This document shows, in pieces, positions 1-7,800 of a stretch of DNA of 18,233 nucleotides. The translations under genes were made by a program, and so were the position numbers. The DNA comes from JBGZFC01 sp041846575. Lineage in GTDB: Bacteria; Bacteroidota; Bacteroidia; Bacteroidales; Dysgonomonadaceae. Each line of letters opens with the position of its first letter. Positions within the stretch are counted from its first letter, which is position 1. Under the pieces are notes generated by a model, which was given only the letters and a program-made list of their open reading frames with translations, searched no databases and was not told the DNA's origin. The stretch is from contig JBGZFC010000104.1 in NCBI GenBank assembly GCA_041846575.1, forward strand, positions 1-18,233, written 5' to 3'.

Positions 1-1
1 G

Positions 2-527
2 AAATTTACCGGGGGTGATGAAACAGGTGTAAAAAACCAATGCAATCATGGCAGAAGTTATGCACCTAAAGGAAAAACTCTCATAAAGAAAAGCATGTCA
101 AAACGCTTCTCGGTCAATATGGTTTCAGCCGTTACCAATTAAGGTAAGGTTCAGTTTATGATTTACTCGGAAGCAGTGAACGCAGATAGATTTATTGAAT
201 TTCTAAAACAATTAATCAAATCGTAAACGAGAAAAATTTATCTCATACCGGATAATTTTAAAGTTCATCACAGTAAAGTAGTAAAAGAATGGGTGGAAAT
301 GAATAAGGAGAAAATAGCATTATTTTTTCTGCCATCCTAATTCGCCCTAAATGAACCCTGATGAATACCTGAATTGTGATTTGAAACAAGGGCTGTCAGC
401 CAAGAAATCCCCTAAAAATAAAGAGACACTGCAAAACAACGTGTAACAACACATGGATATGCTCTCAAACACTCTCGAAAAAGAGAAAAGGTACTTCAAG
501 CACAAGGCTATCTAATATGCGACATAA
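2..527 (+). pseudogene. IS630-family transposase, 3' part, decayed
   Basis: Reading from base 2 gives the catalytic part of an IS630/Tc1-mariner type DDE transposase, with a GDETG motif at bases 14-28 (first acidic residue), then GRSYAPKGKT, MIYSEAVNADRFIEFLKQLI and DNFKVHHSKVVKEW (second acidic residue at 251-253). The third acidic residue lies in NPDEYLN (363-365) but in a different frame, so a frameshift near 338-353 separates it from the rest. Stop codons interrupt the gene at 140-142, 224-226 and 338-340, with more after the shift (for example 513-515). The final stop is at 525-527. The N-terminal DNA-binding part lies outside the window. The element must be immobile unless a helper transposase acts on it. 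Family assignment rests on remembered motif order; the decay is seen directly. Confidence 0.85.
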
Positions 528-536
528 GACTATAAT

Positions 537-565
537 AAGTTACGGTATTTATACGTCGGGTTAAT
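537..565. mobile_element. Probable outer end of the IS630-family element
   Basis: Just past the transposase stop the sequence reads TTACGGTATTTATACGTCGG, then GTTAAT. Noncoding ends of this length directly after the transposase are usual for IS630-family elements. The opposite end is outside the window, so the inverted repeat cannot be matched and the exact TA target-site boundary is not fixed; TA dinucleotides occur at 562-563 and 570-571. The boundary is inferred. Confidence 0.3.
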
Positions 566-568
566 CTT

Positions 569-809
569 TTAAATATCATAATAAAATTTTTGAGTTATTC
601 CTAATTTTTCAGCCATATATTCTTGCGAAAAATCTTTTTCCATAATAATCTTAGTTAAGTTTCTAAGTGTTTTGTATTTACTTATTCCTATTATTTTATA
701 TAGGACCTTTTCAATTTCTTCAAGACAACAAATATCCAAAAACAAACTCGCAAGTCCCTTAATTATACCACCTTACAGTAAATTTCTCAACCAAACCACA
801 ATTTTCCAT
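569..809 (-). pseudogene. Remnant of a small XRE-type helix-turn-helix gene, frameshifted and truncated
   Basis: On the minus strand an open frame runs from about 772 to a stop at 569-571. It contains LEEIEKVLYKIIGISKYKTL and then FSQEYMAEKLGITQKFYYDI. The latter resembles helices 2 and 3 of a Cro/C1 (XRE) helix-turn-helix, in which SQEYMAEKLGI is the typical pattern. No ATG opens this frame far enough upstream, but an ATG at 807-809 begins MENCGLVEKFTV in the next frame. One indel near 770 would join the two. The product stops inside what should be the recognition helix, only a few bases from the IS630 end, so insertion probably removed the rest. Composition looks protein-like, but the piece is short and no homologue is named. 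It could also be chance coding potential. Confidence 0.38.
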
Positions 810-881
810 TAACCTTATATTAATTTTCAAATTCTTGGCATTGTTTTTGAAATGTTAATATTAGGATTACAAAAGAAGTAA

Positions 882-889
882 TATATTTG
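882..889 (+). promoter_or_regulatory. Candidate Bacteroidetes -7 box for clpC
   Basis: TATATTTG matches TAnnTTTG, the -7 element used by the primary sigma factor of Bacteroidetes. It lies 40 bases before the clpC start. No clear TTG -33 element is seen at the expected distance upstream, so the call rests on the -7 box and its position. Confidence 0.45.
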
Positions 890-929
890 TAATCGGATAA
901 AACAAGAAAATAACGAAACGATAAAATAG

Positions 930-3482
930 ATGGAAAACGATTTTTCAAACAGAGTGCGTGACATCATGGCATACAGCCGTGAGGAGGCGCAAAGACTGCA
1001 AAATAATTATATAGGTCCTGAGCATCTGATGCTTGCCATACTTAGAGATGGCGAAGGACTTGCCAATCAGATATTGCAAGACTTCAATGTAGATACTAAA
1101 AAGATGAAAAATTATATTGACGAGAAATTTCGCTCGTCAAATGAAGAGTATGACAACAGCAGTGAGCTTGTAATAAATAAACAAACAGCGAAGGTATTAA
1201 AAATGAGCATCTTGGAAGCAAGATTAACTAAAAGCAAAATAACCGATTCGGAACATATTTTATTGGCTCTGCTCAAGGAAAGAGAGACGCAGATTCACGA
1301 TATTCTTACCGAATTTAATTTAGACTACACGAGCGCATTTTCGTATATAAAAAATATCGCAGATAGTCGCATAGATGACGATCTGGAGACATTTAATTCT
1401 CCTGTTTCAGGTATAAATTTTACAGATGATGACGACGAGGATGATTTACCCGGCGACAAAATGGGCGGTGGTCAGCCTAAAGGCGGTTCAAAAACAAAAA
1501 ATCCCGTTTCGGACACTCCTGTTTTAGACAATTTTGGCACTGACATAACTCGTGCCGCAAGAGAAAACCGACTCGATCCGATTGTAGGACGCGAGAAGGA
1601 GATAGAGCGCATTGCACAAATTTTGAGTCGTCGCAAAAAAAACAATCCGGTTCTTATTGGCGACCCGGGTGTGGGTAAATCTGCCATTGTTGATGGGTTG
1701 GCTTCTCGAATTGTACAAAAAAAGGTATCTCGTTCACTTTTTGACAAACGTGTTATCTCTTTAGATATGGCATCAATTGTTGCCGGAACTAAATATCGCG
1801 GACAGTTTGAGGAGAGAATAAAGGCTATATTAAATGAATTATCGAAAAACCCGAATGTAATTCTTTTTATTGACGAAATTCACACAATAGTCGGAGCGGG
1901 CGGCGCTGCAGGTTCGCTTGATGCTGCTAATATGCTTAAACCGGCTCTTGCTCGTGGTGAGATTCAGTGTATAGGTGCAACAACTCTTGACGAATATCGA
2001 AAAAATATCGAGAAAGACGGAGCTTTGGAGAGGAGATTTCAGAAGGTAATTGTAGATGCCACTACTCCCGATGAAACATTAGAGATATTGCAAAATATTA
2101 AGGAGAGATACGAAGAGCATCATAATGTGAAATATACTCCGGAAGCTCTTGAAGCGTGCGTAAAACTCACGGAAAGATATATTTCCGACCGTACATTCCC
2201 CGACAAAGCGATAGATGCTCTTGACGAAGCGGGAGCAAGAGTACACATATCTAATGTTTCCATTCCGAAAATAATAGAAGAGATGGAAGAGGAGTTGAAA
2301 TTGGTCGAACAGCAAAAAAACGATGCCGTTAAGACACAAAAATATGAGTTGGCGGCAAGCTTTCGCGATAAACAACGAAAACTGCTTCTTGCATTGGAAG
2401 CGGAGGAAGAACGTTGGCAGAAAGAGATAAAAGAGAAACCCGAAACAGTAGATGAAGATAAAATAGCCGAAGTAGTTGCCATGATTTCAGGAGTGCCTGT
2501 ACAGCGTATTGCTCAGGCAGAAGGTCAGCGACTGCTTAATATGAAGGATGAACTCAAAGAGTTAGTGATAGGACAAGATGAGGCGATTGAGAAAATAGCG
2601 AAAGCGATTCAAAGAAATAGGGTTGGGTTGAAAGACCCGAATAAACCTATCGGTACATTTATGTTTCTTGGTCCTACAGGTGTGGGTAAAACTCATCTGG
2701 CAAAGAAGTTAGCGGAATTTCTGTTCGATTCGCACGAAAATCTTATCCGTATAGATATGAGCGAGTATATGGAAAAATTCAACGTATCCCGTTTAGTAGG
2801 AGCACCTCCAGGATACGTTGGTTATGAAGAGGGCGGTCAGTTAACGGAAAAAGTCAGACGTCGCCCCTACTCCGTTGTTTTGCTTGACGAAATTGAGAAA
2901 GCACATCCCGATGTATTTAATATCTTGTTACAGATTATGGACGAAGGTCACGTTACCGACAGTTTGGGCAGAAGAGTAGATTTCAAAAACACAATTTTGA
3001 TAATGACTTCAAATATCGGAACTCGTCAACTAAAAGATTTTGGTCGCGGAGTCGGATTTAACACCGGAAGCGATGTTTCCGACAAGGAGTTTTCACGCGG
3101 AATTATCCAAAAAGCATTGAATAAGGCTTTTGCTCCCGAATTTTTGAATAGAGTTGATGATATAGTTATGTTCGATCAATTGGATAAAAATGCGATTTTC
3201 AAAATTATCGACCTCGAACTCAAAGGTTTGTACAAGCGAATTAAAGAGTTGGGTTACAATGTAGAATTGACACCCGCAGCTAAAGAGTTTATCGCTGAAA
3301 AAGGATACGATGTACAATTTGGTGCACGCCCGCTAAAACGTGCTTTACAAAAATATGTGGAGGACGAAATGGCAGAAATGGTACTGCGTACGGAAATAAA
3401 AGAGGGACAAACGGTATTGATAGATTTCGATTCGGAAAAACAACAAATTGTAATGAAAACCGAAGAAAATATTTCGAGGTAA
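930..3482 (+). CDS. clpC: ATP-dependent Clp protease ATP-binding subunit ClpC
   Basis: This is an AAA+ unfoldase that feeds proteins to the ClpP peptidase in the cytoplasm. The 850-residue length fits ClpC/ClpA-type Hsp100 proteins. Order: two Clp N repeats (about 1-145); an acidic then glycine-rich linker (about 147-192, including a DDDDEDD run); AAA domain 1 with Walker A GDPGVGKS at 244-251 and Walker B ending D315-E316; a UVR coiled segment (about 457-490), typical of ClpC; AAA domain 2 with Walker A GPTGVGKT at 581-588 and Walker B D653-E654; and a C-terminal D2-small domain with sensor-2 GARPLKRAL near residue 798. A VGF tripeptide at 708-710 sits where ClpC carries its ClpP-docking loop, which favours a protease partner over a ClpB-like disaggregase. 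The start is supported by the N-domain beginning at once and by the upstream -7 box. There is no clear ribosome binding site, as is common in this phylum. It is monocistronic, converging on nifJ. Confidence 0.96.
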   Translation: MENDFSNRVRDIMAYSREEAQRLQNNYIGPEHLMLAILRDGEGLANQILQDFNVDTKKMKNYIDEKFRSSNEEYDNSSELVINKQTAKVLKMSILEARLTKSKITDSEHILLALLKERETQIHDILTEFNLDYTSAFSYIKNIADSRIDDDLETFNSPVSGINFTDDDDEDDLPGDKMGGGQPKGGSKTKNPVSDTPVLDNFGTDITRAARENRLDPIVGREKEIERIAQILSRRKKNNPVLIGDPGVGKSAIVDGLASRIVQKKVSRSLFDKRVISLDMASIVAGTKYRGQFEERIKAILNELSKNPNVILFIDEIHTIVGAGGAAGSLDAANMLKPALARGEIQCIGATTLDEYRKNIEKDGALERRFQKVIVDATTPDETLEILQNIKERYEEHHNVKYTPEALEACVKLTERYISDRTFPDKAIDALDEAGARVHISNVSIPKIIEEMEEELKLVEQQKNDAVKTQKYELAASFRDKQRKLLLALEAEEERWQKEIKEKPETVDEDKIAEVVAMISGVPVQRIAQAEGQRLLNMKDELKELVIGQDEAIEKIAKAIQRNRVGLKDPNKPIGTFMFLGPTGVGKTHLAKKLAEFLFDSHENLIRIDMSEYMEKFNVSRLVGAPPGYVGYEEGGQLTEKVRRRPYSVVLLDEIEKAHPDVFNILLQIMDEGHVTDSLGRRVDFKNTILIMTSNIGTRQLKDFGRGVGFNTGSDVSDKEFSRGIIQKALNKAFAPEFLNRVDDIVMFDQLDKNAIFKIIDLELKGLYKRIKELGYNVELTPAAKEFIAEKGYDVQFGARPLKRALQKYVEDEMAEMVLRTEIKEGQTVLIDFDSEKQQIVMKTEENISR

Positions 3483-3492
3483 TTTTGTAACC

Positions 3493-3509
3493 AACCGCTA
3501 AATGCGGTT
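3493..3509 (+). terminator. Small hairpin just after clpC
   Basis: AACCGC, loop TAAAT, GCGGTT forms a 6-bp stem 10 bases after the clpC stop. Only a weak T-rich tail (TTGTTG) follows, so it may end transcription inefficiently or protect the mRNA 3' end. Confidence 0.35.
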
Positions 3510-3556
3510 TGTTGCGTTGACAAAGAGGTTGTTTAAATTATAAATATCATAAATGG

Positions 3557-3582
3557 GACGAACGGACTTAAAACCGTTCGTC
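3557..3582. repeat. Perfect 9-bp inverted repeat between clpC and nifJ
   Basis: GACGAACGG (3557-3565) and CCGTTCGTC (3574-3582) pair perfectly around the 8-base loop ACTTAAAA. It has no T-run on either strand, so it is not a standard intrinsic terminator. It may be an mRNA-stabilising hairpin or a protein-binding site. Confidence 0.5.
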
Positions 3583-3637
3583 ACTATGCTAAACCTTAAA
3601 AATAATTACATTTAAGAATAAAAAAATACACATTAAT

Positions 3638-3678
3638 AATAAAGCCAACTATATCGTTATGATTTAGTTGGCTTTATT
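3638..3678. terminator. Bidirectional terminator shared by clpC and nifJ
   Basis: A perfect 14-bp stem, AATAAAGCCAACTA (3638-3651) with TAGTTGGCTTTATT (3665-3678), encloses a 13-base loop. T-rich sequence follows on the plus strand, and the AT-rich left flank supplies a T-rich tail on the minus strand. It lies between convergent genes, as expected for a terminator serving both. Confidence 0.75.
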
Positions 3679-3752
3679 TTATTAATCTTCAAATATTCCT
3701 GTTTGATAAAACGAAGAATAGACTGTTTCAAATGTAAAACATCTTAACAAGT

Positions 3753-3880
3753 TGTCATACTGAAATGTAGCTTTTAGCGAAATGTAGATGCTAATATAAA
3801 AAATTAGCTAATCGTATAAATCGTGAATCCGAAATCTAAAATTGCAAATAGTTAGATTCTTCACTACGTTAAGAATAACA
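3753..3880. repeat. Degenerate inverted repeat pair (dispersed-repeat-like)
   Basis: The left arm TGTCATACTGAAATGTAG (3753-3770) continues with GCGAAATGTAG (3777-3787). The right arm at 3854-3880, AGATTCTTCACTACGTTAAG followed by AATAACA, reads in reverse complement as TGTTATTCTTAACGTAGTGA and so on, similar to the left arm. The pattern resembles short palindromic repeats with the core ATTCTTCACTACGTTCAGAATGACA type that are scattered in many bacterial genomes (recalled, not checked). The left arm also holds a direct repeat GAAATGTAG at 3762-3770 and 3779-3787. The copies are diverged, so this is probably an old insertion. Confidence 0.4.
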
Positions 3881-3924
3881 CCTTGTCGTTAAATCTGGAA
3901 TATATTCCGATTTTCTCTATTTTA

Positions 3925-6900
3925 CTATTCGGTTTTGTTTTCGTTAGATTCTGCCATACGCAAATAGGAATGATAACGCCACTGTGCATTTTCCTTTGCC
4001 ATATCAAACAGCTCTTGCGCCTCTGCCGGAAATGACTTGAGTAGTTGTGTGTAGCGAACCTCGCCCATCAAGAAGTCGTTAAATTTACTCCAATCGGGGT
4101 CTTTACTGTCAAGAATAAACGGATTTTTGCCCTCTTCTTCCAACATCGGGTTGTAACGCCACAAATGCCAATAGCCACACTCTACCGCTGCTTTTTGCTC
4201 AATTTGAGAGAATCCCATTCCTTTTTTCAATCCGTGACTGATACAAGGTGCGTAAGCTATAATCAAAGATGGTCCTTTGTATGATTCGGCTTCTTTCAGA
4301 ACTTTCAGATATTGTGCCTGATTTGCGCCCATAGCCACTTGTGCTACATATACATAACCGTATGTAGCGGCAATTCTTCCCAAATCTTTCTTGCGAACAC
4401 GCTTTCCGGCAGCAGCAAATTTTGCGACAGCCGCCATAGGAGTAGATTTTGAAGATTGTCCTCCTGTATTGGAATATACTTCCGTATCGAGTACTAACAC
4501 ATTAATGTCTTCTCCCGATGCAAGAACGTGGTCTAATCCGCCGAAACCTATATCGTAAGCCCATCCGTCGCCACCAAATAACCAAATAGATTTTTTTATC
4601 AAGTATTTTTCAAGCGAAAGAATCTCTTTTGCAAGTTCGTTATTATTATTTTTGAGAGACTCAACAATTTTAGGCGAAATCTCTTTCGATTTATCGGCAT
4701 CGTCTTTACCGTTAATCCAATCTTGGAACAAAGTTTTTTGCTCTTCGCTGAAATCGGCAGATTGAATACCTTTTGTCATTAAGTCCGTAAGACGGTTACG
4801 CATGCTTGTTTGTGCCATGGCGAAACCGTAGCCAAACTCGGCATTATCTTCAAAGAGTGAGTTTGCCCAAGCCGGACCTTTACCTTCTTCGTTTTTGGTA
4901 TAAGGTGTTGCCGGAGCCGATGCGCCATAGATGGACGAACATCCGGTGGTATTGGCAATCATCATTCTTTCACCAAATAATTGAGTTATAAGTTTAATGT
5001 ATGGAGTTTCTCCACAACCCGAACACGCTCCCGAGAACTCGAACAACGGTGTCGCAAATTGCGAATTTTTCACATTCAAAGATACATCAACCAATTTGGC
5101 TTTACTTGATACTTTTTCTACCATGTAATCCCAATTTTTCTGATTTTCGTATTGAGTGCCGATAGGTACCATTTCAAGTGCTTTCTCGCCTTTTCTACCG
5201 GGACAAACCTGTGCACAATTACCGCAACCCAAACAGTCGAGCACGTCAACCTGAATACGGAATCCCATTCCTTCAAACTGTTTTCCTTGTGCTTTAATAA
5301 TGTCCACATTATCGCCCAAACCTTTTTGTTCTTTTTCATCAAGTACAAACGGACGAATAGTAGCGTGAGGACAAACATAAGCACATTGGTTACACTGGAT
5401 GCAATTTTCGGCATTCCATTCGGGAACTTTCACGGCAACACCGCGTTTTTCGTATTTGGTTGTTCCGTGTTCCCATGTTCCGTCTTCACGTCCTTTAAAT
5501 ACCGAAACGGGAAGATCATATCCGCGTTGTGCATTAATTGGACGAACTACTTTTTGGATAAATTCGGGAGCATTATCTGTTTCAGTTTGGATAGTTTCAA
5601 GATTAGCCCATTCAGCCGGAACTTCCACCTCTTCCACATCTCCGCCGCGATCAACAGCCGCATTGTTCATCTTCACAATTTCCTCTCCTTTTTTACCGTA
5701 AGATTTTACGATAAACATCTTCATCTGTTCTACAGCCAAGTCATAAGGAATAATGTTAGAAATTTTAAAGAACGCCGATTGCAAAATGGTGTTGGTACGA
5801 TTGCCCAAACCGATTTCTGATGCTATTTTAGTAGCGTTGATAATGTAAAATTTTATATTGTTTTGTGCAATATATTTTTTGACATGAGCCGGCAAATGAT
5901 TTGCAACTTCTTCTTTCGACCACAACGAGTTAAGCAGGAATGTTCCGCCCTTTCTCAATCCTCGTGTTACATCGTACAGGTTCAGGTATGCCGGTACGTG
6001 AACTGCCACAAAGTTTGGTGTCGTATTTAAGTAAGTAGAACGAATAGGCTTATCGCTGAAACGAAGATGAGAACAGGTAAATCCGCCTGATTTTTTCGAG
6101 TCGTAGGCGAAATACGCTTGTACATATTTTTCGGTATTATCTCCGATAATCTTAACCGAGTTTTTGTTGGCTCCTACCGTTCCGTCAGAACCTAATCCGT
6201 AAAATTTGGCTTCATAAACCGACATATCCATCGGGATTTCTTCTTTTAAAGGAAGCGACTTGAATGTAACGTCATCCTCAATACCGATAGTAAAATCGTC
6301 TTTAGGCATCTCCATTTTCAGATTTTTGAAAACGGCTAATATTTGTGCCGGTGTGGTATCTTTTGAAGACAGACCGTAAATACCGCCAACAATATTTGGA
6401 GCATTTTCTTTTCCGTAGAATGCACTTTTCACATCGAGATAGAGCGGTTGACCTTCTGAGCCAGGCTCTTTTGTACGGTCGAGCACGGCAATCTGTGTAG
6501 CAGTTTTCGGAATAACCGAAAGCAACGCCTCTGCTTTAAACGGGCGATACAAATGTACACAAACAACGCCCACCTGACGCTTGTCAACATTGTTCAAATA
6601 ATCAACCACCTCTTTTATGGTTTCCGTAACCGAACCCATTGCTATAATTACACGGTCGGCTTCGGGATGTCCGTAATAGTCGAACAAGCCATATTTGCGT
6701 CCTGTAACCGCTGCCAATTTTTCGAGATATCTCTCTACAATACCCGGAACGGCTTCGTAGAACGGATTTGATGCTTCGCGCGATTGGAAATAAACGTCGT
6801 CATTTTGTGCCGTACCTCTTGTTACCGGATTGTCGGGACTTAATGCTCTGTCACGAAATGCTTTTAATGCTTCCTGATTGATAAGCGGAGCCAGGTCTTC

Positions 6901-7470
6901 GTTTGATAAGGCTTCAATTTTCTGAATTTCATGCGATGTGCGGAATCCGTCGAAAAAGTGCATAAACGGTACACGGCTCTCAATTGCCGCCAAATGTGCC
7001 ACTGCAGCCAAGTCCATAACTTCTTGCACAGAGCCTGTAGCGAACGATGCGAAACCTGTAGGACGAGCAGCCATCACATCTTGATGGTCTCCGAAAATAG
7101 ATAACGCCTGCGCTGCCAATGCACGTGCAGAAACGTGAAACACGCCCGGCAACAGTTCGCCTGCTATTTTATACATGTTGGGGAGCATCAATAGCAAGCC
7201 TTGAGATGCGGTAAATGTGGTGGTTAACGCTCCTGCCTGCAATGAGCCGTGAACTGCTCCTGCCGCTCCTGCTTCAGATTGCATCTCTTTAACCAATACG
7301 GGCTGTCCGAAAATATTTTTCCTTCCTGCCGCTGCCCACTCGTCCACATATTCTGCCATTGTAGAAGATGGTGTGATTGGATAAATTGCTGCTACCTCGC
7401 TAAACATATACGCGATATGAGCCGCTGCTTGATTGCCGTCACATGTTAAGTACTTTTTTTGATTTGCCAT
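3925..7470 (-). CDS. nifJ: Pyruvate:ferredoxin (flavodoxin) oxidoreductase, single-chain
   Basis: It oxidises pyruvate with CoA to acetyl-CoA and CO2 and reduces ferredoxin or flavodoxin in the cytoplasm; it is a central step of anaerobic fermentation. The 1181-residue length fits the fused homodimeric PFOR type. The N-terminal domain carries YPITPSSTMAEYVDEW from residue 30. The inserted 2[4Fe-4S] ferredoxin domain has C690-x2-C-x2-C-x3-C and C746-x2-C-x2-C-x3-C. The C-terminal thiamine diphosphate domain has C816 and C819 (CSGCGETPY), C844 (TTGCSSIYG) and C1076 (YAPCISHG), which match the four ligands of the third, proximal cluster. The TPP/Mg motif GDGWAYDIGFGG is around D968. All expected cluster ligands are present, so the enzyme should be active. 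The start is fixed by MANQKKYLTCDGNQAAAH leading straight into the domain. It lies 330 bases downstream of ansA and probably has its own promoter, although no TAnnTTTG box was found. A related 2-oxoacid oxidoreductase substrate is possible but less likely. Confidence 0.97.
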   Translation of the reverse strand: MANQKKYLTCDGNQAAAHIAYMFSEVAAIYPITPSSTMAEYVDEWAAAGRKNIFGQPVLVKEMQSEAGAAGAVHGSLQAGALTTTFTASQGLLLMLPNMYKIAGELLPGVFHVSARALAAQALSIFGDHQDVMAARPTGFASFATGSVQEVMDLAAVAHLAAIESRVPFMHFFDGFRTSHEIQKIEALSNEDLAPLINQEALKAFRDRALSPDNPVTRGTAQNDDVYFQSREASNPFYEAVPGIVERYLEKLAAVTGRKYGLFDYYGHPEADRVIIAMGSVTETIKEVVDYLNNVDKRQVGVVCVHLYRPFKAEALLSVIPKTATQIAVLDRTKEPGSEGQPLYLDVKSAFYGKENAPNIVGGIYGLSSKDTTPAQILAVFKNLKMEMPKDDFTIGIEDDVTFKSLPLKEEIPMDMSVYEAKFYGLGSDGTVGANKNSVKIIGDNTEKYVQAYFAYDSKKSGGFTCSHLRFSDKPIRSTYLNTTPNFVAVHVPAYLNLYDVTRGLRKGGTFLLNSLWSKEEVANHLPAHVKKYIAQNNIKFYIINATKIASEIGLGNRTNTILQSAFFKISNIIPYDLAVEQMKMFIVKSYGKKGEEIVKMNNAAVDRGGDVEEVEVPAEWANLETIQTETDNAPEFIQKVVRPINAQRGYDLPVSVFKGREDGTWEHGTTKYEKRGVAVKVPEWNAENCIQCNQCAYVCPHATIRPFVLDEKEQKGLGDNVDIIKAQGKQFEGMGFRIQVDVLDCLGCGNCAQVCPGRKGEKALEMVPIGTQYENQKNWDYMVEKVSSKAKLVDVSLNVKNSQFATPLFEFSGACSGCGETPYIKLITQLFGERMMIANTTGCSSIYGASAPATPYTKNEEGKGPAWANSLFEDNAEFGYGFAMAQTSMRNRLTDLMTKGIQSADFSEEQKTLFQDWINGKDDADKSKEISPKIVESLKNNNNELAKEILSLEKYLIKKSIWLFGGDGWAYDIGFGGLDHVLASGEDINVLVLDTEVYSNTGGQSSKSTPMAAVAKFAAAGKRVRKKDLGRIAATYGYVYVAQVAMGANQAQYLKVLKEAESYKGPSLIIAYAPCISHGLKKGMGFSQIEQKAAVECGYWHLWRYNPMLEEEGKNPFILDSKDPDWSKFNDFLMGEVRYTQLLKSFPAEAQELFDMAKENAQWRYHSYLRMAESNENKTE

Positions 7471-7800
7471 AATATATATTTATATTTTGTTTTTTTGATT
7501 TCATTATTTAAAATTCAACTACTATTCTGCAAGAAAACAACTCAAAAACAACAAGTAATGTCATCTCAATACAAAATAGTAGATACTTTATTAAAGCATC
7601 AAAATGTTGATTAAAATTGAAGACTATCTGAAAAATCTTGTGCTGTGATAATTTTCCCGCGAAATTACTCTAATTAGATAAAAAAACAAGCAATAAAGAG
7701 TTAATCTTTATAAATTAAAATAAAATGGTGTAACAAACTTACAATTTGTCACAAAACAGTTAAGAAACAATACAGTAAAATACTTTCCGAAAACATGAAA
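7471..7800. other. 330-base gap between ansA and nifJ, no gene seen
   Basis: AT-rich DNA without a coding frame of note. It holds the probable ansA terminator (7680-7711). The nifJ promoter should lie here on the minus strand; the closest -7 candidate is TATTTTG near 7573-7579, one base short of consensus, so I do not call it. Other small palindromes here (for example ATCAA-N4-TTGAT near 7598-7611) are no better than chance in DNA of this composition. Confidence 0.5.
7680..7711 (-). terminator. Candidate AT-rich terminator after ansA
   Basis: On the minus strand ATAAAGA, loop TTAAC, TCTTTAT (7711 down to 7693) forms a 7-bp stem, followed after six bases by a run of seven T (7686-7680). It sits about 90 bases past the ansA stop. 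The stem is AT-rich and the T-run is offset, so strength is doubtful. Confidence 0.35.

Noticed and set aside
5152..5820. Long plus-strand open frame (222 codons) opposite the ferredoxin domain of nifJ
   Set aside because: It is antisense to strongly conserved PFOR sequence and rich in Phe and Cys from reverse-complemented codons. It has no domain or translation signal and is a shadow frame.
7598..7611. ATCAA-N4-TTGAT palindrome upstream of nifJ, thought of as an FNR-like site
   Set aside because: The FNR/CRP-type consensus is TTGAT-N4-ATCAA, the opposite arrangement, and a 5-bp inverted repeat is expected by chance in such AT-rich DNA.
7720..7760. Minus-strand TGTGAC...GTTACA, considered as a Rex redox-repressor site for nifJ
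   Set aside because: The half-sites are imperfect and 13 bases apart, longer than the Rex spacing, and the site is more than 250 bases from the nifJ start.
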